A DNA stretch of 33,312 bases from an uncultured Collinsella sp. Its GTDB lineage: Bacteria > Actinomycetota > Coriobacteriia > Coriobacteriales > Coriobacteriaceae. The translations under genes were made by a program, and so were the position numbers. Where the stretch lies: positions 1-33,312 of the forward strand of contig CAKUFT010000019.1 of the NCBI GenBank assembly GCA_934650095.1. Reading direction: 5' to 3'. Numbering within the stretch: the stretch's first letter is position 1; every line of letters begins with the position of its first letter. Positions 8,374-17,128 of this stretch are shown piece by piece. Below the pieces are notes generated by a model. That model saw nothing but the letters and a program-made list of their open reading frames with translations, ran no database searches and was not told the DNA's origin.

Positions 8374-9435
8374 ATGAAGCGCATCCTTCTCATCGCCACG
8401 GGCGGCACCATCGCATCGACCGAGGACGGCAACGGCCTCTCCCCCGCCCTGACCGGTGAGGAGCTCGCCCAGAGCGTCCCCGAGATCTCGGGCCTCTGCG
8501 AGCTCGACGTCGTGCAGCCCATGAACATCGACAGCACCAATATGCGCCCCAGTGACTGGATGCGTATCCGCGACGTCATCGTCGAGGGTTATGCCGACCA
8601 CGACGGCTTCGTGATTCTGCACGGCACCGACACTATGAGCTACACCGCGGCAGCGCTTTCCTACCTGATTCAGGACAGCCCCAAGCCCATCGTGCTCACC
8701 GGCTCGCAAAAGCCCATGGGCAACCCCTTTACCGATGCCAAGCTCAATCTGTACCAGAGCCTGCTCTATGCGCTCGACAAGCATTCGCACGACGTCTCAA
8801 TCGTGTTTGGCGGTGTGGCCATCGCCGGCACGCGCGCCCGCAAGCAGCGCACCATGAGCTTTAACGCGTTCATTAGCGTCAACTATCCGCCCATTGCCTA
8901 CATCCGCAACGACCGCATTGTGCGCAACGGGCTTCACGGCACGCATCAGAGCGAAAACCCGGTGCGTTTCTACGACAGCATCGACCCGCGCGTATTTGTG
9001 CTCAAGCTCACGCCCGGCGTAAACCCTGGCATTCTGGACGCCCTGGCCGACAGCTACGATGCCGTGATTCTGGAGACCTTTGGCATTGGCGGCATCCCGG
9101 AGTTTGGCGAGTCGGGCGAGTCGTTCCAAGAGGCGATTTTCCGCTGGGTCGACTCGGGTCGCACTGTCGTAATGACCACGCAGGTTCCCGAAGAGGGCCT
9201 TGACCTGGGTGTTTATGAGGTCGGCCGTGCTTACGCCGATCATCCGGGCATTCTGCGCGGCGACGACATGACCACCGAGACGCTCGTGGCCAAGACCATG
9301 TGGGCGCTCGGCCAATCACGTGATGCGGCCGAGATTCAGCGCCTGTTCTACAGCCAAGTCAACCACGACCGTATCCCGATGGCGCAATCAGATATCGATC
9401 GGTATCTCCTATTCAATACCCTCGAGAAGCTCTGA
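8374..9435 (+). CDS. ansA: L-asparaginase, type I (cytoplasmic)
   Basis: This 353-residue protein hydrolyses asparagine to aspartate and ammonia. The N-terminal nucleophile motif ATGGTIAS places Thr12, and the second motif HGTDTM places Thr85 and Asp86. TGSQKPM follows in the usual place. There is no signal peptide, so the enzyme should be cytosolic. I chose ATG 8374, with AGGAA upstream, because MKRILLIATGGTIAS is the family start; the same frame continues upstream to 8302 without family sequence. The last 27 bases overlap the 3' end of the convergent XRE regulator gene, and there is no terminator between them. Confidence 0.95.
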   Translation: MKRILLIATGGTIASTEDGNGLSPALTGEELAQSVPEISGLCELDVVQPMNIDSTNMRPSDWMRIRDVIVEGYADHDGFVILHGTDTMSYTAAALSYLIQDSPKPIVLTGSQKPMGNPFTDAKLNLYQSLLYALDKHSHDVSIVFGGVAIAGTRARKQRTMSFNAFISVNYPPIAYIRNDRIVRNGLHGTHQSENPVRFYDSIDPRVFVLKLTPGVNPGILDALADSYDAVILETFGIGGIPEFGESGESFQEAIFRWVDSGRTVVMTTQVPEEGLDLGVYEVGRAYADHPGILRGDDMTTETLVAKTMWALGQSRDAAEIQRLFYSQVNHDRIPMAQSDIDRYLLFNTLEKL

Positions 9436-9627
9436 CACCGTCATGCCAAGTGCGGGCGCAATCTTAAATAAAACCTTGAGCGTGAAATTTGCCGTTCCGT
9501 CTTCGATTCGGTCGAGGTAGGGGCGGCTGATTCCTGTTGCCACACAAAAATCGACCTTGGAGATACCAAGGTCCCTGCGTGTCTGTTCGACTCGCTTGCC
9601 AAGAATCTGTTTCGCACGTTCGTCCAT
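9409..9627 (-). CDS. Small XRE-family HTH regulator
   Basis: This 72-residue protein is little more than a Cro/C1-type helix-turn-helix. RVEQTRRDLGISKVDFCVATGISRPYLDRIEDGTANFTLKVLFKIAPALG matches the five-helix fold, with the recognition helix near SRPYLDRIE (about residues 34-42). It has no effector domain. The ribosome-binding site upstream of ATG 9627 is poor. A perfect 26-bp palindrome lies 29 bases upstream, in the divergent spacer to the next gene, and is probably its operator (autoregulation and control of the neighbour). The 3' end overlaps ansA. Confidence 0.85.
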   Translation of the reverse strand: MDERAKQILGKRVEQTRRDLGISKVDFCVATGISRPYLDRIEDGTANFTLKVLFKIAPALGMTVSELLEGIE

Positions 9628-9655
9628 GCAGCCGAGTTTGAAATGGAGCCGAACA

Positions 9656-9681
9656 AAAACGTAAACTATAGTTTACGTTTT
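9656..9681. promoter_or_regulatory. Perfect 26-bp palindrome, probable XRE operator
   Basis: The half-site is AAAACGTAAACTA, repeated exactly in inverted form with no spacer. It lies between the divergent XRE gene (start 9627) and the gene starting at 9704. The centre CTATAG could overlap a -10 element, so binding would block both directions. Confidence 0.75.
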
Positions 9682-9703
9682 GCCGAATACACAGGAGTTT
9701 TCT

Positions 9704-10093
9704 ATGTCGGGTTCTTCGATTTACGTACGGCGCGCAGATTGCCGCCGACGCGACACGCCGATTGCTCTTGTCGTTATCGAGGCCGACCAGCTCACGCCCG
9801 ACGAGCGCACGGCACGTGCGCTGTTATCGAGCCGTGTCCCCACGGCGCTGCTCTCCGACCCAAAGCAAGGCGATCTCGCACGTCTATGCCAAGAGCACGG
9901 CTGTGCACTCGCCCGTGCCGCCGTTATCGCCACTACCCAGCATGGCCTTCCCTTGCTGCTAGAAGCCGCCGTCGCCCTCACGCTACGCGGTGCGGGATAC
10001 GAAAACGAGGCCGCCGCCGACGTGGTCTTTAAACCACGATCGAGCGGCGGCCTCGCAGCAGCCATCGAATATGCTTGCAGGCTCGTCGCCTAA
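9704..10093 (+). CDS. Hypothetical protein, degenerate HAD-like
   Basis: I do not recognise this 130-residue protein with certainty. Its layout resembles a small HAD phosphatase of the KdsC type. ALVVIEADQLT sits where the family has a DxD nucleophile loop, TALLSD where motif II lies, and ATTQHGLPLLLEAAVALT...AAADVVFKPRSSGG where GDDxxDLPLLEAAGLAVA...AADYVT...GG is expected. The catalytic aspartates are largely replaced (Glu at the first position, Thr-Thr-Gln-His at motif IV), so catalysis is unlikely. ATG 9704 has AGGAG seven bases upstream. Its neighbour across a palindrome is an XRE regulator that probably controls it. The HAD link is an inference from pattern only. Confidence 0.6.
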   Translation: MSGSSIYVRRADCRRRDTPIALVVIEADQLTPDERTARALLSSRVPTALLSDPKQGDLARLCQEHGCALARAAVIATTQHGLPLLLEAAVALTLRGAGYENEAAADVVFKPRSSGGLAAAIEYACRLVA

Positions 10094-10102
10094 AGGGACA
10101 AG

Positions 10103-10486
10103 CTAGAATCCCAGCCCAAAGCCCGTACCGGTGATCGCCGAATACATAAAGTAGACGTTAATCACATTGAGGAACACACCCGTGACGCAGCCGTTGCGCA
10201 GATAACGCTCGCACGTAAGACGCGCCATCACGGCAGAGTCCTCGTTGTTCTTAGCCTGACGGCCAGCCGTAAAGTACGTCGCCACGCCAAGCAGCAAGTT
10301 GAGCACCGGCAGCGCCAGCAGCTCGTAACTCTTACCCCAGCGCGTTGCCTCGCCGGCAGCGTTAAACTTCGTCGCCACCTCGGGCCCAATATTGGGAAGC
10401 ACAAACGCCGCAACCACGAGCGGAAGCACCGCAAGCACGAGCAGCGCGATACCCATATAGCCGGCTTTTTTACCATATTTGAACAT
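10103..10486 (-). CDS. DUF1648-type small membrane protein
   Basis: This 127-residue protein has three or four membrane helices: about residues 10-33, 54-75 and 99-118. The segment between the first two, LPNIGPEVATKFNAAGEATRWGKSYELLALP, follows the DUF1648 pattern (lp..iP.hFn..G...rwgsk...l.lP) seen in SdpI-like and related proteins. Function is unknown. It starts 11 bases after the ychF stop and has AAGGA upstream of ATG 10486, so it is probably the second gene of a ychF operon. Its 3' end is 9 bases from the convergent gene ending at 10093. Confidence 0.75.
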   Translation of the reverse strand: MFKYGKKAGYMGIALLVLAVLPLVVAAFVLPNIGPEVATKFNAAGEATRWGKSYELLALPVLNLLLGVATYFTAGRQAKNNEDSAVMARLTCERYLRNGCVTGVFLNVINVYFMYSAITGTGFGLGF

Positions 10487-10497
10487 GTACGTCGTCC

Positions 10498-11574
<1,077 letters not shown>

Positions 11575-11617
11575 GACAGCTCCTTTTGGTACAAGTATTT
11601 CAAACTGCATAAGTATA

Positions 11618-11661
11618 GCGCCGCCGCAGCATCCGGGCGAACCCAGACACCACGGCGGCGC
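11618..11661. terminator. GC hairpin between the GH4 gene and ychF
   Basis: GCGCCGCCG (11618-11626) pairs with CGGCGGCGC (11653-11661) around a 26-base loop. It lies 40 bases downstream of the GH4 stop on the minus strand. There is no T-run, so this is a weak terminator call. Confidence 0.4.
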
Positions 11662-11701
11662 AAATGAAGCAGAGAAGCCAAGAGTCTCGATGCATCAAAC
11701 C

Positions 11702-13072
<1,371 letters not shown>

Positions 13073-13147
13073 TCAATCCGTCCCCGCACGCGGCCTTGTG
13101 CGGTTTGGAATTGTTACCTTGGAGTGAATATTTAGATCTAAGGAGCT

Positions 13148-13190
13148 GGCCTTGCGGAGTGTGCTAGCCCTGCAAGGCCGTTTGCTTTTT
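13148..13190 (+). terminator. Terminator-like hairpin between PTS and GH4 genes, T-run on the plus side
   Basis: GGCCTTGC (13148-13155) pairs with GCAAGGCC (13172-13179) around 16 bases. On the plus strand it is followed by GTTTGCTTTTT. Both flanking genes run leftward, so in the relevant direction it lacks a T-run. It may act as a processing or attenuating hairpin between the two cistrons, or stop antisense transcription. Confidence 0.45.
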
Positions 13191-13202
13191 GAGGTGAATC
13201 GT

Positions 13203-14795
13203 CTACAGAAGACTCTCGAACTTCTCGCGAACCTGGGGAACGGTAAGTCCTATGATGACCTGGATCGACTGGCCCTGGACCACCAGGCCATGCGTGCCGA
13301 TGGCCTTGAAGGAAGCCTCTGGGGCGACAGCAGTCTTGTCCTTGACGTTGACGCGCAGACGGGTCGCGCAGTTGGTGACGTCGATGACGTTTTCCGTGCC
13401 GCCGAGCAGATCGAGGATGTTCTCGGCGAGCACCAGGCGCTCGTCATCCTTACTCTGGGCAACCGACTTGCTGGCAGCGGCGCCACCCTGCTTTTGCTTA
13501 TAGTCGGCCTTGGACTTGAGCTCGACCTCCACGTCATCGTCCTCGCGACCAGGGGTCTTAAAGTCGAACTTGACGATCAGGAAGCGGAAGACCACGACCC
13601 AAAGAGTGGTAAAGCACAGGCCAACCAGGATCGAGATGGCATATTGCAGGCCATGTGCAGCCCAAAGAGGCAGCCAATCCCACGAGAGCATCGAGATGAT
13701 GCCGCCGTCGAAGATGCCCACGACACCGAGAGCGTTTTGAGCCATGCATCCAAGCGCACCGAGCACGCAGTGAACCACAAACAGGCCGGGGGCAACAAAC
13801 AGGAAGGTGAAGTCGAGCGGCTCGGTAATGCCGCAGAGCATAGCGGTAAGGGTGACGGGGATGAGCAGGGCCTTGACGCGCTGCTTGCGCTCGGGCTTGG
13901 CGGTCATGTAGAACGCGATGGCCACGCCAAGCGAACCAAAAACCTTAGTCCAACCAGGGCAAGTGTAGGCAGCCCAGGGTGCAGCATCCTTGAGGGCAAT
14001 GCTCGGATCGGCAGCGAGCTGGGGCAGGATATTGGCCCAGGCGGCAAAGATGCCACCGTTGACCGCCGCGTTGTCGTAATAGAACGGCGTATAGATAAAG
14101 TGATGCAGGCCCGTAGGGATCAGAACGCGCTCAAAGAAGGCAAAGACGCCCACGCCAAACGTACCGGCGGAAAGGATGAATCCCTGGAAGGCAGAGATTG
14201 CGGCCTGAACGTGCGGCCATACCAGGCAAGCGATAACTGCGACCGGGACCATGACAAAGAAACCGATCATGTAGATGAACACGGAGCCGGAGAACACGCC
14301 CAGCCACTCGGGCAGCTCGGTATCAAAGTACTTGTTGTGCAGCATCGTGGCGATACCCGAGATAATGAGCGCGCCCATGATGCCCATGTCGAGCGTCTTG
14401 ATGCTCGCGATGGTGGCAAGACCGGTGCCGCTACCAGCCTCGACGGAGAAGTCAACGCCAAAGGCAGGACCCCACTGGCCCAGAATCGTGCTTACAAAGT
14501 AGTTAAAGGTAAGGTAGATGGCTACAGCTTCCATGCAGCAGCGTGCGTTCTGCTTGTTCGCGAGCGAGATCGGCAGAGCCACGCAGAACAGCAGCGGCAT
14601 CTGGTTAAAGAGCGTCCAGCCGCCCTGGAGCAGAACATTCCAGCAGTCAAACCACAGATGACCCGCGGTGGCCATCTCGCCAAAAATCGCCTCGGTGGTA
14701 AACAGCGTGCCCAAGCCGACGATGATTCCGGAGAATGCGAAGAGAATTGCCGGAGCATACATTGCACCGCCAAAACGTTGTATCTTTTGCATCAT
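13203..14795 (-). CDS. PTS transporter EIICB, alpha-glucoside/maltose type
   Basis: This 530-residue protein imports and phosphorylates a disaccharide. The N-terminal EIIC domain has about ten membrane helices and contains the substrate-site motif GITEPLDFTFLF (from about residue 322). A Lys/Gln/Ser linker (about 425-450) leads to EIIB, whose phosphorylated cysteine is Cys476 in TNCATRLRVNVKD. No EIIA domain is present, so phosphate must come from a separate glucose-type EIIA. I chose ATG 14795 because MMQKIQRFGGAMYAPAILF is the family start and a GAGAGGGG site lies upstream. The gene precedes the GH4 glucosidase and is divergent from a dehydrogenase across repeated operator-like sites. Confidence 0.9.
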   Translation of the reverse strand: MMQKIQRFGGAMYAPAILFAFSGIIVGLGTLFTTEAIFGEMATAGHLWFDCWNVLLQGGWTLFNQMPLLFCVALPISLANKQNARCCMEAVAIYLTFNYFVSTILGQWGPAFGVDFSVEAGSGTGLATIASIKTLDMGIMGALIISGIATMLHNKYFDTELPEWLGVFSGSVFIYMIGFFVMVPVAVIACLVWPHVQAAISAFQGFILSAGTFGVGVFAFFERVLIPTGLHHFIYTPFYYDNAAVNGGIFAAWANILPQLAADPSIALKDAAPWAAYTCPGWTKVFGSLGVAIAFYMTAKPERKQRVKALLIPVTLTAMLCGITEPLDFTFLFVAPGLFVVHCVLGALGCMAQNALGVVGIFDGGIISMLSWDWLPLWAAHGLQYAISILVGLCFTTLWVVVFRFLIVKFDFKTPGREDDDVEVELKSKADYKQKQGGAAASKSVAQSKDDERLVLAENILDLLGGTENVIDVTNCATRLRVNVKDKTAVAPEASFKAIGTHGLVVQGQSIQVIIGLTVPQVREKFESLL

Positions 14796-14940
14796 GACGG
14801 GGGATTCCCCTCTCTTCATTCGGAGCGACTGCGGTTTTGGCTTCACTCGAGACCGCAGACGCGCCGTTTGCGTGTACCTCGTGCAATAGGACGGGTGGGC
14901 CCGTGTCCCTGACTTCTTGCACTTACGTTTTATCACATCA

Positions 14941-14954
14941 CTTATCTATACAAG
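14941..14954 (-). promoter_or_regulatory. Operator-like 14-mer, PTS side
   Basis: On the minus strand this reads CTTGTATAGATAAG. It agrees with the two tandem sites at 15072-15099 at 11 or 12 of 14 positions and fits the near-palindrome CTTRTCTAGAYAAG. It lies about 150 bases upstream of the PTS start and is a likely site for the GntR/UTRA protein encoded at 16244. Confidence 0.6.
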
Positions 14955-15071
14955 TTAATAGATAACCCGCGCTCGGTCAACGGTCGATTTCTTGCGGTAA
15001 ACGGTATATGTCCAGTATTTTGCCTGATAAATGCCATGAAATTGAAGTTCGCAGTTCGAATTTCTTTTCTA

Positions 15072-15099
15072 CTTGTCTAGATAGGCTTGTCTAGATATG
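15072..15099 (+). promoter_or_regulatory. Two adjacent operator-like 14-mers, dehydrogenase side
   Basis: CTTGTCTAGATAGG (15072-15085) and CTTGTCTAGATATG (15086-15099) abut head to tail and match at 12 of 14 positions. Each has a TCTAGA core, as expected of a dimeric GntR-family operator. The second overlaps the -35 element of the promoter described next. Confidence 0.7.
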
Positions 15100-15115
15100 T
15101 AGAGATACCTATACT
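15087..15115 (+). promoter_or_regulatory. Promoter of the dehydrogenase gene
   Basis: TTGTCT (15087-15092), a 17-base spacer and TATACT (15110-15115) form a good sigma-70-type promoter. The -35 lies inside the second 14-mer, so a bound repressor would occlude polymerase. Confidence 0.65.
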
Positions 15116-15151
15116 TCAAGACAACATCCACCGCCATTTAAAGGAGTCACC

Positions 15152-16177
15152 ATGAAAAGCGCGGTCTTCTATGGAAAGCACGATCTGAGGGTCGAGGATT
15201 CGGCAAAGCCGGCCGTGGGCAAGCGCGACGTTCTGATTAACGTCAAGGCATGCGGTGTCTGCGGCACCGACGTACATATCTATGAGGGCGACAAGGGCGC
15301 CGCCGACGTTACCCCGCCCACGATCTTGGGCCATGAGTTCGCCGGCGTGGTCGAGGCCGTGGGCAGCGACGTCACCGGCTTTAAGCCGGGCGACCGCGTG
15401 TGCATCGACCCCAACCATCCCTGCGGCTGCTGCGAGCCCTGCCGCGATGGCATCAACCACTACTGCGAGCATATGACCGGCTACGGCACCACGGTTAACG
15501 GTGGCTTTGCCGAGTATTGCGCTGTCGATATGCAACAGGTTTACAAACTCGGCAACAACACGAGCTTTGAACAGGGCGCTATGACCGAGCCCGTTGCCTG
15601 CTGCCTGCACGGCATCGACATGTGCAATATCAAGCCGGGCAGCACTGTCGTCGTCATCGGTGGCGGCATGATCGGCTTGCTCATGATGCAGCTCGTCAAA
15701 AACGCCGGCGCCACCAAGGTCGTTCTGCTGGAGCCCGTCGAGGGTAAGCGCGAGGTTGCACTCAAACTCGGTGCCGACCTTGCGATCGACTCCATCCATG
15801 AGGACGTCCCCGCTCGCCTGGAGCAGGAAGGTGTCGGCAACGTCGATGTCGTCATCGAGTGCGTGGGCAAGCCCGTCACCATCGAGCAGGCCATCCAAAT
15901 TGCCGGCCACAAGGCTACGGTCATGATGTTCGGCCTTACCAAGCCCGACGAGACGATCACCGTCAAGCCCTTCGAGATCTTCCAGAAGGAGCTCGTGCTT
16001 ACCTCGTCCTACATCAACCCTTACACGCAGCGTCGCGCACTCGAGCTCATCGACTCGGGCAGGCTCGACGTATCCTCGATGGTCGCCAAGGTTGCCTCGC
16101 TCGACGAGCTCGGCGCCATCCTGTCGGACCCGGCACTGCGCGCCATGGGTAAATATATAATCGACCCCAGCAAGTAA
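15152..16177 (+). CDS. Zinc-dependent medium-chain alcohol/polyol dehydrogenase
   Basis: This 341-residue protein belongs to the sorbitol/threonine dehydrogenase branch of the MDR superfamily. The catalytic zinc ligands are Cys37 (ACGVCGTD) with His61-Glu62 (LGHEFAG). The structural zinc cysteines are Cys91, Cys94, Cys97 and Cys105. The cofactor-binding loop is IGGGMIG (about 168-174), followed by LLEPVEGKRE, where the acidic residue favours NAD(H). Start ATG 15152 has AAGGAG upstream. It is followed by the GntR gene after 66 bases and shares its regulatory region with the PTS gene. From context it may oxidise the polyol or sugar released from the PTS substrate; the substrate is inferred, not seen. 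Confidence 0.88.
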   Translation: MKSAVFYGKHDLRVEDSAKPAVGKRDVLINVKACGVCGTDVHIYEGDKGAADVTPPTILGHEFAGVVEAVGSDVTGFKPGDRVCIDPNHPCGCCEPCRDGINHYCEHMTGYGTTVNGGFAEYCAVDMQQVYKLGNNTSFEQGAMTEPVACCLHGIDMCNIKPGSTVVVIGGGMIGLLMMQLVKNAGATKVVLLEPVEGKREVALKLGADLAIDSIHEDVPARLEQEGVGNVDVVIECVGKPVTIEQAIQIAGHKATVMMFGLTKPDETITVKPFEIFQKELVLTSSYINPYTQRRALELIDSGRLDVSSMVAKVASLDELGAILSDPALRAMGKYIIDPSK

Positions 16178-16243
16178 TTCGATCGACATCTGTGCGGACG
16201 GTCCCCCATCCACCGCCCGCACATGCACCTCTAGGAGACCGTC

Positions 16244-16999
16244 ATGGCGCGAGCCATCTTTCAAACCATCTATGACACCGTGAAGCAGTCGATCGACGAC
16301 GGCACGTATGCCTACCAGAGTTATCTGCCTTCGGAAACCGAACTCACGCAGCAGTTTGATTGTTCGCGCATGACAGTCCGCCGCGCCATCTCGCTGCTCG
16401 CAGCAGATGGCTATGTGCTGCCCCAACAGGGCAAAGGTATGCGCGTCATTCGCAACATCAACGGCGAAACGAGCCGTGGCGGTGGCGGGCTCGAAACCTT
16501 TAAGGAAATCGCAGCCAGCCGAGGCTTTGAGCTCAGAACCGTTACCACCGTCTTTGAGCTTCTCGTCTGCAACAAGGCGCTCTCAAAGATCACCGGATTT
16601 CCCGAAGGCAGCGAACTCACGCGCGCCAAGCGCATTCGCTATGCCGACGGACGAGCCGTGTGCTCCGATGACTCCTATTATCTGAGCTCTCAGGTGCCGG
16701 GACTGACACCTGAGATCGTCAACGATTCGATTTATCGTTATCTAGAAGAGGATCTGGGGATCAAGATCGCCACGGGCAAGCGTGATGTCACGATTGAGCA
16801 TCCCACTCCCGAGGATTCACGTGTGCTCGACCTCGATGACTTTAACGCGCTCGCCGTTGTACGCGGCCAGACCTACAACGCCGACGGCATTCTCATGGAA
16901 TACACCGAGACCAAACAGGCTCCCGGCTTCTTTTTGCTTCACGAGACGGTTACCCGCGGCAGCAATGGTCACGGCACCCACCAAAGCAGCATGAACTAG
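16244..16999 (+). CDS. GntR-family (HutC/UTRA) transcriptional regulator
   Basis: This 251-residue protein has an N-terminal winged helix-turn-helix (about residues 5-70; LPSETELTQQFDCSRMTVRRAISLL is the classic GntR helix pair). A C-terminal UTRA ligand-binding domain follows (about 95-235). Such regulators sense phosphorylated sugars, as TreR senses trehalose 6-phosphate. ATG 16244 has TAGGAG upstream. It is downstream of the dehydrogenase and probably co-transcribed with it. The three 14-mers between the PTS and dehydrogenase genes are its likely targets. Confidence 0.93.
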   Translation: MARAIFQTIYDTVKQSIDDGTYAYQSYLPSETELTQQFDCSRMTVRRAISLLAADGYVLPQQGKGMRVIRNINGETSRGGGGLETFKEIAASRGFELRTVTTVFELLVCNKALSKITGFPEGSELTRAKRIRYADGRAVCSDDSYYLSSQVPGLTPEIVNDSIYRYLEEDLGIKIATGKRDVTIEHPTPEDSRVLDLDDFNALAVVRGQTYNADGILMEYTETKQAPGFFLLHETVTRGSNGHGTHQSSMN

Positions 17000-17007
17000 C
17001 CTCAATT

Positions 17008-17076
17008 AAGTTGCGGTGGAATAGTTCCTAAAATGGCCCGATTATGGCCAAAACAGGAACTATTCCACCGCAACTT
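17008..17076. repeat. Long palindromic element with perfect 22-bp arms
   Basis: Arms 17008-17029 and 17055-17076 are exact inverse complements (starting AAGTTGCGGTGG). The 25-base centre holds a small TGGCC/GGCCA stem. It sits between the convergent GntR and polyferredoxin genes and is followed by CTTTT on the plus strand. It could serve as a terminator, but the size and perfection suggest a dispersed palindromic repeat. Confidence 0.75.
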
Positions 17077-17079
17077 CTT

Positions 17080-17113
17080 TTGGCTGGTGGGGTTGGGTAG
17101 CCCCGCCAGCCAA
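17080..17113. terminator. Second hairpin in the convergent spacer
   Basis: TTGGCTGGTGGGG (17080-17092) pairs with CCCCGCCAGCCAA (17101-17113) with one G-T wobble around an 8-base loop. It lies 16 bases downstream of the polyferredoxin stop. T-runs are weak on both sides. Confidence 0.5.
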
Positions 17114-17128
17114 TATTTGGGTCGTTAG

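Larger units (their letters stand above)
14796..15151. other. 356-base divergent regulatory region
   Basis: It lies between the PTS gene (leftward) and the dehydrogenase gene (rightward). It is AT-rich in its right part and contains three copies of an operator-like 14-mer and a good promoter, listed separately. No gene was seen in it. Confidence 0.6.

Noticed and set aside
15072..15099. Two adjacent near-identical repeats as a possible CRISPR seed
   Set aside because: The units are 14 bases with no spacer and overlap a promoter, so they are operators rather than an array.
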